From Prado023 sp963714995 (GTDB taxonomy: Bacteria; Actinomycetota; Actinomycetes; S36-B12; CAIYMF01), in assembly GCA_963714995.1 (NCBI GenBank), contig CAVQQP010000001.1, positions 174,553 through 238,552 on the forward strand: a stretch of 64,000 nucleotides of DNA, in the 5' to 3' direction. Below, piece after piece: positions 10,399-18,668 of this stretch. How positions within the stretch are numbered: position 1 is the first letter of the stretch; the number at the start of each line of letters is the position of its first letter. A model generated the notes under the pieces. The model ran no database searches. It was given only the letters and a program-made list of their open reading frames with translations, and was not told the origin of the DNA. The translations under genes were made by a program, and so were the position numbers.

Positions 10399-10565
10399 GG
10401 CGATGCCTCCTCTCGATCCAGTGTCCACTCGATCCTGGTGTCCACGACAACGAGCGTCGGGTGGATACCCACCCTGCCGCAGCACCCCGCCCGCTGCCAA
10501 CCGGATGGCCCGGGCGGGCCGCGACGGGAGGGGTGCTGCGCGTGTGGTCAGCAGGGTCAGCGGGG

Positions 10566-11459
10566 TCAGCTGCTGGGCCGCACCACGACCGTCGCGCTCA
10601 TGACGTGTGCTGCCCCGGGGGCGAGGGTGACGGGATCATCGAGCACGTTGCACGTCTCGACGCACACCATCTGGGTCCACTCGTCGTCACCGAAGTCCCC
10701 CATGGCGGCGGCCTTGGCCACCCACGGGTTCCAGACGACGGCGTTGGCCGAGCCCCCGGCGAGGACCTCAAGGGTGCGCCCGCCGGCCGGGTCCTCGATG
10801 AGGATCGTCCCGGGCTGCTGGTACACCCGGTCGGTCTCGCCGACGATGAAGAGGGGCTCCCCCTCCGCGGCCGATGGCCCCATGCCCGCCAGTCGGTCGA
10901 GGTACCCGCTGCCCTCGAGCCCGCGGATCGTGACCGTGCGGACGTCCGCCACGGCCAGGTAGGTGTGGAACGCCTCCTGGAAGGTGATGGGCTGCGCACC
11001 GGTGTTGGTCACCTCGAGGGCGAGGGTCAACGCGGGACCCACCGTCACCGTCATCCGAGCCCGGAAGGGGTGCGGCCAGGTGGACGCCAGGTCTGCGGGG
11101 ACGTCGGCGTCGGTCAGCGTGAGGTCCAGGACCACGTCCTGGCCCTCCTCGCGGGCCCCGGTCAACGTCCATGGCACGATCCGGGCGAACCCGTGCAACG
11201 GGCCGGCACCCTCGGGCTGTGGGCCGAACCACGGGAAGCAGACCGGGACCCCGCCGCGCAGCGGCGTCCCGGGCTCGAAGGCGCTGCGCTCGCTCATCCA
11301 GATCACGGGGTCCGCGGCCTGCGGCGCCCACGCGGTGACGTGCGCGCCCTGCAGGTGGACCTCGGCTGAGCCGGCGGGCCCGGAGACGACCAGCCGGTCG
11401 AGGCCGCCCTTCCCGGGCTCGGCGGTGACCGAGTCCGGGAGGGACACGAGGCGGGCCAT
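10566..11459 (-). CDS. Glucose-6-phosphate 1-epimerase / hexose mutarotase (YeaD-like)
   Basis: Intact 297-residue protein of the aldose-1-epimerase fold, the branch acting on phosphorylated hexoses. Characteristic segments are GGVPVCFPWFGPQ, GFARIVPWTL, FQEAFHTYLAVADV, with the His and Glu expected in the active site, and VVWNPWVAKAAAMGDFGDDEW near the C-terminus. It starts two bases after the stop of gnd, so the two are almost certainly co-transcribed. It would speed anomer interconversion of glucose-6-phosphate, feeding the oxidative pentose phosphate pathway beside Gnd. Confidence 0.88.
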   Translation of the reverse strand: MARLVSLPDSVTAEPGKGGLDRLVVSGPAGSAEVHLQGAHVTAWAPQAADPVIWMSERSAFEPGTPLRGGVPVCFPWFGPQPEGAGPLHGFARIVPWTLTGAREEGQDVVLDLTLTDADVPADLASTWPHPFRARMTVTVGPALTLALEVTNTGAQPITFQEAFHTYLAVADVRTVTIRGLEGSGYLDRLAGMGPSAAEGEPLFIVGETDRVYQQPGTILIEDPAGGRTLEVLAGGSANAVVWNPWVAKAAAMGDFGDDEWTQMVCVETCNVLDDPVTLAPGAAHVMSATVVVRPSS

Positions 11460-11461
11460 GG

Positions 11462-12944
11462 TCAGGCCTCGATCTCGGTGCGGTCGCCCGTCCACAGCGT
11501 GTGGAACGTGCCGGTCGCGGTCGACGCGGCGGTAGGTGTGGGCGCCGAAGAAGTCGCGCAGCCCCTGGATCAGGGCGGCGGGCAGCCGCTCGGCGCGCAG
11601 CCCGTCGTAGTAGGACAGCGCCGAGGCGAACGCCGGGATCGGGATGCCCAGTTCGGGCTGCCGGTGACCACGACCCGCCGCCAGCGTCGACGCCCGTCTC
11701 CGATCGCGTCGCGGAAGTACGGGTCGGCCAGCAGCAGTCGGCAGGTCCGGCTCGCTCGTCGTACGCCTCGGTGATCCGGTTGAGGAACTCCGCGCGGATG
11801 ATGCAGCCGCCGCGCCAGATGCGTGGCCATCGCGCCGCGGTCGATGTCCCAGCCGTACTCCTCGCTGGCCGGCCGCGATCTGGTCGAAGCCCTGCGCGTA
11901 GGCGACGATCTTCGACGCGTACAGCGCCTGGCGGACGTCCTCGATGAACGCCGGCCCGTCCGTGACGGCCCATGCCGCCGCGTGCGCGGGCAGCACGCCG
12001 GCGGCGGCCGTGCGCTGCGGCACCGAGCCGGACAGCGCGCGGGCGAAGACCGCCTCGGCGATGCCGGTGACCGGCACGCCCAGGTCGAGCGCGGTCTGGA
12101 CGGTCCAGCGGCCGGTGCCCTTCTGCTCGGCCTCGTCGACGATCACGTCGACGAACGGCTTGCCGGTCTCGGCGTCGGCCTGGGCGCAGCACCTCGGCGG
12201 TGATCTCGATCAGGAACGATCCGAGGTCGCCGGCGTTCCACTCCGCGAAGATCGTCGGCGATCTCCGCCGGCGTCGCGCCCAGGCCCGTCGCGCAGCAGG
12301 TCGTAGGCCTCGCGCGATCAGCTGCATGTCGGCGTACTCGATGCCGTTGTGCACCATCTTCACGAAGTGCCCGGCGCCGTCGGGGCCGACGTGCGTGCAG
12401 CACGGGCACGCCGTCGACCATGCGCGGCGATCTCCTCGAGCATCGGGCCCAGCGACTCGTAGGACTCGGCGGGCCCGCCCGGCATGATGCGACGGGCCCG
12501 TTGCAGCGCGCCCTCCTCGCCGCCGGAGATGCCCGCGCCGACGAAGTGCAGGCCCGCGCTCGCGCAGCGCCGCCTCGCGGCGGCGGGTGTCGGTGAAGTG
12601 CGCGTTGCCGCCGTCGATGATGATGTCGCCCGGCTCGAGCAGCGGCGGCGAGCTCGTCGATCACCGCGTCGGTCGGGCCCGCCGGCCTTGACCATGATGA
12701 GCACCCGGCGCGGCCGCTCCAGCGCGGCGACGAACTCCTCGACGGTCTCGCGGCGGACGAACGTGCCCTCGGCGCCGTGCTCGGCGACCAGCGCGTCGGT
12801 GCGCGCCGTGGTCCGGTTGTGCAGCGCGACGGTGTAGCCGTGGCGGGCGAAGTTGCGGGCGAGGTTGCTGCCCATCACGGCGAGGCCGGTGACGCCGATC
12901 TGGGCGGTGCCGGTGCGGGAGCTGACGGGGGTGGGGGTGGTCAT
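11462..12944 (-). CDS. gnd: 6-phosphogluconate dehydrogenase, long GndA-type, frame broken by several indels
   Basis: Oxidatively decarboxylates 6-phosphogluconate to ribulose-5-phosphate. Pieces in three frames give QIGVTGLAVMGSNLARNFA (Rossmann motif), LIMVKAGGP, FVGAGISGGEEGAL, KMVHNGIEYADMQLIAEAY, AEIADIFAEWNAGDLGSFLIEIT, DEAEQKGTGRWTVQTALDLGVP, VRQALYASKIVAYAQGFDQI and finally GLRDFFGAHTYRRVDRDG. This is the ~480-residue NADP-type family, different from the short Gnd at 28.8 kb. At least six single-base insertions interrupt it (for example GACATC is read as GACGATC). A clean gene would have about 490 codons. It lies between the glucuronide permease and larEBC, which suits a role in using gluconate made from glucuronate. 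Confidence 0.85.
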
Positions 12945-13028
12945 CAGGGGTCACTGTCCTTCGAGTGTGGAGGGTTCGGTGGGTGGGACGTGAGGTCGGC
13001 CTCACGGCCGGGGGGGGACGGCCGGACG

Positions 13029-13061
13029 CCGGCTGGGGGCGGATGTCCCGCCCCCAGCCGG
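13029..13061 (-). terminator. Strong hairpin after the permease gene
   Basis: A perfect 14-bp inverted repeat, CCGGCTGGGGGCGG with its complement and a 5-base loop, lies just after the permease stop at 13069 and before gnd. It can form a very stable hairpin and probably ends or attenuates the permease transcript. There is no clear T-tract, as is common in high-GC actinobacteria. Confidence 0.65.
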
Positions 13062-13068
13062 GCCCAGG

Positions 13069-14514
13069 TCAGGCGGTCGCGGCCGAGGCGTCGGTGGCCT
13101 CGCGGGTGGCCCGGCGGGCGGCGATCTCGCTGACGATGTCGCGGTACACCTTGTCGGTCAGCGGGTAGAACCACATGACCAGCAGCGACACCAGGATGAA
13201 CCCTGCGGTCAGCAGGCCGGTGGCCAGCTGGACTCCGTGGATGGCGTCCGCGCTCTGGGTCTCGCCAGCCTTGGCAGCTGCCGAGTTGAAGCCGACGAAG
13301 CCCAGGGCGAAGGCACCTGCGGCGCCGCCGATGGCCTGGCCCATCTTGCGGGTGAAGGAGAACATCGCGTAGGTGGTGCCCTCGGTGCGGATCCCGGTCT
13401 TCCACTCGCCGTACTCGACGGTGTCGGCCTCCAGAGCCCACATCAGGGTGTTGACCCCGCCCATCCCGATGCCCAGCAGGAAGAAGCCGACCAGGGACAG
13501 GACTGGGACGCTCGGTGACAGGAAGGCCAGGATGAGGCCGGCCACGACACCCACGAGTCCCAGGACGATGAAGCCGTTGCGCTTCCCGATCATCCGCACG
13601 ATCTTGGGGATGAACGCCGCGACCAGGAACGTCCCGACGACCTGCGCCACTGAGTTCCATGCGATGTACGTCGCGTCGTTGAGGACGTAGAGCGCGTAGT
13701 AGGCGCCCAGTGCGCCGATCGCGGTCATGCCCGTCAGGAATGCCAGGCTGCCCAGGCACAGCCACAGCAGCGGCTTGTTGTGCCTGAGGGTGCCGAAGCT
13801 CTCCTTGATGCTGGGGGCGGCCACATCGCGCTGGACCTGCTCCTTGCAGTTCATCACGTTCCACAGGTAGAGGGCCATGCCCAGGACCACGAAGATGGCT
13901 GTTGTGATGAACAGGGAACGCTGCAGTCCCTCGGCGTCGCCGGCGTACTTCTTGATCTGCGGGGCCACCACGAACGAGAGCATCAGGATGGTGAGGTTGG
14001 AGCCCCACACCCGCCAGCTGGCCAGCTTGGCGCGCTCGGTGGGCACCTGGGTCATCGCGGGGGCGATCGACCCGTAGGGGATGTTGACCAGGCTGTACAG
14101 GGTGCCCATGACCGCGTAGGAGACGTAGGCGTAGATCAGTGCCTGTGACTCGGTGATGTTCGGGAAGAACGTCTTGGCGGAGAAGATCGCCATGCTCGAC
14201 AGCAGCAGCGGCAGCGAGAACCACATGATGAAGGGACGGAACTTGCCGAAGCGCCCCGGCTTCTTGGCGTCCACCAGACGACCGGCGAACAGGTCCGCGA
14301 AGGCGTCCCAGAAGCGGATGAGGAGGAACATGGTGCCGATCGCGGCGCCGCCGAGGCCGACCACGTTGGTGTAGTAGAGCAACAGGAACGACGAGGCCAT
14401 CGCAAAGGCGAGGTTGTTGGCGGCGTCGCCGGTGGCATAGCCCGAGTACTGGCGCCAGCCCAGCTTCGCGGGAGTGGAGGTCGCCGCTGGGGCGACGGGG
14501 CTTGTGACAGCCAT
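13069..14514 (-). CDS. GPH-family sugar:cation symporter, UidB-like (glucuronide permease)
   Basis: Intact 481-residue, 12-helix permease of the glycoside-pentoside-hexuronide family. Segment by segment it resembles E. coli UidB: GYATGDAANNLAFAM, LLIRFWDAFADLFAGR, GKFRPFIMWFSLPLL, YSLVNIPYGSIAPAMTQ, MWALEADTVEYGEWKTGIR and YAMFSFTRKMGQAIGG are family hallmarks. The ATG at 14514 has AAGGAG upstream. The likely cargo is glucuronate or a glucuronide, inferred from the UidB resemblance and from uxaC-uxuB nearby. A LacI-type operator (14597-14610) lies about 85 bases upstream of its start. Confidence 0.9.
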   Translation of the reverse strand: MAVTSPVAPAATSTPAKLGWRQYSGYATGDAANNLAFAMASSFLLLYYTNVVGLGGAAIGTMFLLIRFWDAFADLFAGRLVDAKKPGRFGKFRPFIMWFSLPLLLSSMAIFSAKTFFPNITESQALIYAYVSYAVMGTLYSLVNIPYGSIAPAMTQVPTERAKLASWRVWGSNLTILMLSFVVAPQIKKYAGDAEGLQRSLFITTAIFVVLGMALYLWNVMNCKEQVQRDVAAPSIKESFGTLRHNKPLLWLCLGSLAFLTGMTAIGALGAYYALYVLNDATYIAWNSVAQVVGTFLVAAFIPKIVRMIGKRNGFIVLGLVGVVAGLILAFLSPSVPVLSLVGFFLLGIGMGGVNTLMWALEADTVEYGEWKTGIRTEGTTYAMFSFTRKMGQAIGGAAGAFALGFVGFNSAAAKAGETQSADAIHGVQLATGLLTAGFILVSLLVMWFYPLTDKVYRDIVSEIAARRATREATDASAATA

Positions 14515-14596
14515 TGGGGTTCTCCTTCGGGTTCAGGCCTGGGGCCCGGATCGGATGTTGTGTGCACGACCATTGAGCCAGCGGGCCACGAGGGGC

Positions 14597-14610
14597 GGCA
14601 ATCGGTTGCC
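14597..14610. promoter_or_regulatory. LacI-type operator upstream of the permease
   Basis: GGCAATCGGTTGCC is a near-perfect 14-bp palindrome with a central CG, the layout of LacI-family operators. It lies in the permease-lacI intergenic region. A second copy at 14714-14727 differs at one base, and a related copy lies before uxaC. Confidence 0.7.
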
Positions 14611-14713
14611 ACCTGTTGTCCCGCAGGGGACCGAAGTCCCGGCAGGGGATCCCCAATCGATGGTCGAGCGGTGCGCACGCATACCGCCATTGCCTCAGCA
14701 GGCCGACTTCACA

Positions 14714-14727
14714 GGCAAGCGGTTGCC
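14714..14727. promoter_or_regulatory. LacI-type operator upstream of lacI
   Basis: GGCAAGCGGTTGCC, the best copy of the GGCAAnCGnTTGCC palindrome, ends 32 bases before the lacI start. Its position suggests autoregulation and, with the site at 14597, joint control of the divergent permease. Confidence 0.7.
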
Positions 14728-14759
14728 ACGGTTTGCCAGTCCGCCCTAGCCTGCGGACC

Positions 14760-15926
14760 ATGACCGACGATGCGGGCCCGGCGATCCCAGTCCAGCAGTC
14801 GCGAATGGCCCGGAAGGACCGATCGGTCCAGGAGCTCGACGGGACCGCCGCCGGCGAGCCGGCAGGGCCACCACGCGCCGTTCGATCCAACGCACCCACC
14901 ATCTACGACGTGGCCCGGGTGGCGGGAGTGGCACCCTCGACGGTGTCGCGGACGTTCGCCCGACCCGGCCGGGTCAACGCCGACACCGCAGCCCGGGTGC
15001 GGGAAGTGGCCGAGGAGCTGGGCTACCGCGCGAACCCGATCGCCCGGGCCCTGACGACGACCAAGTCGCACATCGTGGCACTGATGGTCTCCGACGTGGC
15101 GAACCCGTTCTACTCGGAGCTGATCCGGGGCGCGCAGCAGGCGGCCAGCGAGGAGCGCTACCTGGTCCTGCTGGCCGACGCGCAGGAGTCCGCAGAGCTT
15201 GAGCGGGAGGCCCTGGAGCGGCTGATCCCCGTCGTGGACGGGATCGTGATCGGCAGCTCGCGGATGTCGGACTCGGGGCTGCGCACGATCGCCAAGCAGA
15301 TCCCGCTGGTGGTGCTGAACCGGGAGCTCACCGACGTTCCCAGCGTTGTCACCGACAACGCCGCGGGCATGCGCGCCGCCGTCCTGCACCTGCATGAGCT
15401 CGGGCACAGCTCGATCACATACGTCGCCGGGCCTGAGGCCTCCTGGGCCGACGGCGCACGGTGGCGGGCGCTGCGCGACGCGGCGCTGGACCTCGGTGTG
15501 CACACGCATCGGATCGGGCCGTTCCCGCCCACGTTCGAAGGGGGCCTGTCCTGCGCCGACATGCTCCTGGCACACCTGCCGACAGCGGCGATCTGCTACA
15601 ACGACCTCGTCGCCATCGGCGTCGTCGCGACGCTGCGACGCGCGGGCATCCGGGTCCCCTACGACGTCAGCGTCGTCGGGTTCGACGACATCCTCACCTC
15701 ACGGCTGGTCTCCCCACCGCTGACCACCGTGGCCTCACCGATGCGGTACATGGGCGGCACGGCGGTGCGCAACCTGCTGGCGCTCACCCGAGGCGCCCAC
15801 GCGACGTCCGGACGGGCCTACGTGATGCCCGTGAAGCTGCGGGTCCGCGGGTCGACCGGTCAGCGCAGGCGGAAGAGCACCTCGCCGGCGTTGGGCACCA
15901 CGAGCGTCTCCGGATCGGCCTCGTAG
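14760..15926 (+). CDS. LacI-family transcriptional regulator of the hexuronate cluster
   Basis: 388-residue repressor. About 45 disordered residues precede the helix-turn-helix PTIYDVARVAGVAPSTVSRT and hinge helix NPIARALTT. The sugar-binding domain follows with VALMVSDVANPFYSELIRG, GIVIGSSRMSDSGLR, AICYNDLVAIGVVATLRRAG and VSVVGFDDILTSRLVSPPLTTV. It is transcribed away from the permease, and the two palindromes in the gap are its probable binding sites. The inducer is unknown; glucuronate, fructuronate or mannonate would fit. The 3' end overlaps the convergent LarA-homologue gene by 67 bases, so the exact stop could be altered by an indel. Confidence 0.9.
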   Translation: MTDDAGPAIPVQQSRMARKDRSVQELDGTAAGEPAGPPRAVRSNAPTIYDVARVAGVAPSTVSRTFARPGRVNADTAARVREVAEELGYRANPIARALTTTKSHIVALMVSDVANPFYSELIRGAQQAASEERYLVLLADAQESAELEREALERLIPVVDGIVIGSSRMSDSGLRTIAKQIPLVVLNRELTDVPSVVTDNAAGMRAAVLHLHELGHSSITYVAGPEASWADGARWRALRDAALDLGVHTHRIGPFPPTFEGGLSCADMLLAHLPTAAICYNDLVAIGVVATLRRAGIRVPYDVSVVGFDDILTSRLVSPPLTTVASPMRYMGGTAVRNLLALTRGAHATSGRAYVMPVKLRVRGSTGQRRRKSTSPALGTTSVSGSAS

Positions 15927-17154
15927 GCGGCGAGGTCGAAGTCGGCCGGGGCGACGTAACCGAGGTTCGCGCCACGCACCTTGTCCTCGGGGATCCCGGT
16001 GACCAGGGTGACGTCGACGCGGCAGCGCTCGCCCTCGACCTCGTCGTAGGTCCCGGCTCCGCGCAGGTGGGTGGAGTGGGCCAGCACGCCCCAGTGGACG
16101 TCGGAGAACCGGTCCCACTGCTTCACGAAGTAGTCGCGGCAGTGGTAGCCGATCTCGTAGATCTCTGGTGTGCACGGCCGAGATCTCGGTGACGTGCGGC
16201 GCGTAGAGGATGACCTCGCCGCCGTCGGCGACGACCGGCTCGACCTTGTAGAAGCCCTTGGCGGCGGTCCAGATGTCCTCGTACTTGGTCGGGATGATCG
16301 ACACCACCCGCCTGACCGGGGCGTCCAGGTAGCGGACGTGGGTCTCGGCCGACACCTCGGCGGCGGCCGCCCAGGCCGTCTCGGTGGTCGCCGAACGTGA
16401 CCGCGTGCAGGTCCGGGGTGCCGGACTTGGCCACGACGCACAGGGCCAGCTTCTCGCTGGGGATCATCGCGGCCGCCTCGTTGATCAGGGCCCGGACCGG
16501 CGTGATGCCACGGGTCCCGATGATCTCGGCAGCTGGTGATCAGCGCGCCCACCCAGTGGGAGAGGTCGATGATCTGCTGCCCGGCGACCCCGGGGAAGAA
16601 GTACTTGTTGCCGCCGGAGAACCCGACCACCTCGTGCGGGAACACCGGACCGACGACGAGGGCCACGTCGTGCTCCACGACGGCGCGGTTGAGAGCGACC
16701 TCGACGGGGACGCTCAGCAGCCCGCCGCTGAGCTCGCGCGACCCGCTCGGCGCTGATCGTGCCCAGGGTCACGAAGGTGGTCGGGATCCCACCACTCGTG
16801 GTTGAGCACCGTCATGCCCGGATAGGTCGCCTCGAGCCCGCCCTCGCCGTACCCGAGGTGCGTGGCGATCGCCTCGTCGGACATGGCGACGTGGGTGCCC
16901 AGCGCGATCAGGACGGTGAGCCGGCTGACCCGCCCGGACAGCGCCTCGTGCACGCTGCGCAGCAGCAGCGGCAGCGGGCAGCTGCGGGTCCCGTCGGGGA
17001 TCACCAGGCAGACGCTGCGCCCGTCGAGGTCGGCCTCGGCCAGTGCGGCCAGGATGAAGTCGTGGACCTCATCGGAGGTCAAGGTGGTGTCAGGTCCGCC
17101 GACGATGCGGGCCTGGCCGGCGAGTGCGGTGACGAGGTCGAGGGTGTCGGTCAT
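15860..17154 (-). CDS. LarA homologue: nickel-pincer hydroxyacid racemase/epimerase, candidate D-mannonate/D-gluconate 2-epimerase
   Basis: Lactate-racemase-domain protein whose relatives swap the configuration at C2 of alpha-hydroxy acids with a nickel-pincer nucleotide. Pieces in order: VCLVIPDGTRSCPLPLLLRS, GTHVAMSDEAIATHLG, VLNHEWWDP, VGPVFPHEVVGFSGGNKYFF, IIDLSHWVGAL, EIIGTRGITPVRALINEAA, SIIPTKYEDIWTAAKGFYKV and HLRGAGTYDEVEGERCRV. The histidines in NHEWW, PHEVV and LSHW and the lysine in GGNK match the catalytic, nickel and cofactor-bonding positions of LarA. Five single-base insertions (near 16785, 16745, 16525, 16385, 16160) break the frame; removing them gives 430 residues. The ATG at 17154 has GGAGG before it. 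It is divergent from uxaC-uxuB-gntK, and the gap holds a LacI-type site. Sugar acids, not lactate, are the likely substrates. Family membership is solid; substrate is inferred. Confidence 0.85.
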
Positions 17155-17209
17155 GGCCTCCACACTGCCCTGCCCGGGGGCTGCCGGGCAAGGGTGGGCG
17201 GCAACAGGC

Positions 17210-17223
17210 GGCAACCGATTGTG
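17210..17223. promoter_or_regulatory. LacI-type operator between LarA homologue and uxaC
   Basis: GGCAACCGATTGTG keeps the left half and the core CGnTTG of the GGCAAnCGnTTGCC palindrome, with two changes at the right end. It lies in the 101-base divergent promoter region, 33 bases before uxaC. A GGCAAC direct repeat stands just upstream at 17200. Confidence 0.55.
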
Positions 17224-17255
17224 GTGGCGGCTGGGCCCCGGCCACGATGGCAGGC

Positions 17256-18668
17256 ATGACCACCCTCACACTGAACCCGGACCGCCTGCTCCCCGCCGAC
17301 CCCGCCACCCGCGACATCGCCCGCGAGCTGTACGCCGCGGTGCGCGACCTGCCGATCATCTCCCCGCACGGGCACGTGCCCCCGCAGTGGTTGGCCGACG
17401 ACATCCCGTTCGACGACCCCACGTCACTGCTCATCACGCCGGACCACTACATCAACCGGATGCTGCACGCGCACGGCGTGTCCCTGGCCGACCTCGGCGT
17501 CGGCCAGTCCGAGTTCACCCCCGAGCAGTCCCGCGACGCCTTCCGGCATCCTGTGCTCGCACTGGAAGGCCTACCGCGGCACGCCGGTCAAGTTCTGGTT
17601 CGAGTCCGAGCTCGCCGACATCTTCGGCATCGACCTGGTCCCCTCCGCGGAGACCGCCGACGCCATCTACGACGCGATCGACGCCGCGCTCGAAGACGCC
17701 GGAGTTCCGGCCGCGGGCGCTGTACGAGCGGTTCGACATCGCGTTCATCGCCACCACCGACGACCCCTGCGACGACCTGCGCCACCACCAGAAGCTCGCC
17801 ACCGACCCGACGTGGACAGGGCTCGGTCGCCCCGACGTTCCGACCGGACAAGTACCTCGAGCCGGCCACCGCGGCGTGGAACGGCCTGGTCGACACCCTG
17901 GGCGAGGTCTCCGGCATCGACACCGGCACGTACACCGGCTGGGTCGCCGCGATGGAGGACCGGCGCGCCTTCTTCAAGGCCAACGGCGCGGTCTCCACCG
18001 ACCACTCGCACCGCGACGCCCGCGTGGAGCCGCTCGACGAGGCCGAGGCCGAGCGCCTCTACGCGCTGGCCCGGGCCGGGACCATCACGGTCGAGCAGGG
18101 TCACACCTTGCGCCGCGCCTTCATGTTCCAGCAGGCCCGGATGGCCTCCGAGGACGGCCTGGTCATGACCCTGCACCCGGCCGTGTACCGCAACCACCAC
18201 ACCCCCACGTTCGAGAAGTACGGCGCCGATGTCGGCGGCGACATCCCGATGGGCGTGGAGTTCGTCAACGCGCTGCAGCCGATGCTCGCCGCGTTCGGCA
18301 CGGCGCCGAACTTCCAGCTCGTGCTGTTCACCATCGACGAGACGGTGTACTCCCGCGAGCTCGCACCGCTGGCCGGCTTCTACCCGTCGGTGTTCGTCGG
18401 GGCGCCGTGGTGGTTCATCGACTCCCCCGAGGCCATGAACCGCTACCGCAGCGCCGTCACCGAGACCGCCGGCTTCTCGCGCACCTCGGGCTTCATCGAC
18501 GACACCCGGGCGTTCCTGTCCATCCCCGCCCGGCACGACACGAACCGGCGGATGGACTCGGGCTTCCTGGCCAAGCTCGTCGCCGACCACCGACTGACCA
18601 TGGACGAGGCCCTCGACACCGCTGTCGACCTCGTTGTCACCAACCCCCGGAAGGCGTTCAAGCTGTGA
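17256..18668 (+). CDS. uxaC: Glucuronate isomerase
   Basis: Converts D-glucuronate to D-fructuronate (and galacturonate to tagaturonate), the entry step of hexuronate catabolism. It is a metal-dependent TIM-barrel enzyme of the amidohydrolase group; the N-terminal PIISPHGHVPPQWL carries the HxH metal ligands. Further family segments are CSHWKAYRGTPVKFWFE, FDIAFIATTDDPCDDL, GAVSTDHSH, LHPAVYRNHH, GAPWWFIDSPEAMNRYR and VVTNPRKAFKL at the end. Three inserted bases (near 17549, 17702 and 17821) break the frame; the corrected protein has about 469 residues. The stop overlaps the uxuB start. Confidence 0.92.
   Translation: MTTLTLNPDRLLPADPATRDIARELYAAVRDLPIISPHGHVPPQWLADDIPFDDPTSLLITPDHYINRMLHAHGVSLADLGVGQSEFTPEQSRDAFRHPVLALEGLPRHAGQVLVRVRARRHLRHRPGPLRGDRRRHLRRDRRRARRRRSSGRGRCTSGSTSRSSPPPTTPATTCATTRSSPPTRRGQGSVAPTFRPDKYLEPATAAWNGLVDTLGEVSGIDTGTYTGWVAAMEDRRAFFKANGAVSTDHSHRDARVEPLDEAEAERLYALARAGTITVEQGHTLRRAFMFQQARMASEDGLVMTLHPAVYRNHHTPTFEKYGADVGGDIPMGVEFVNALQPMLAAFGTAPNFQLVLFTIDETVYSRELAPLAGFYPSVFVGAPWWFIDSPEAMNRYRSAVTETAGFSRTSGFIDDTRAFLSIPARHDTNRRMDSGFLAKLVADHRLTMDEALDTAVDLVVTNPRKAFKL

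Noticed and set aside
15860..17154. Simple lactate racemase
   Set aside because: No lactate permease or lactate dehydrogenase nearby, and all neighbours act on hexuronates or gluconate; family membership alone does not fix the substrate.
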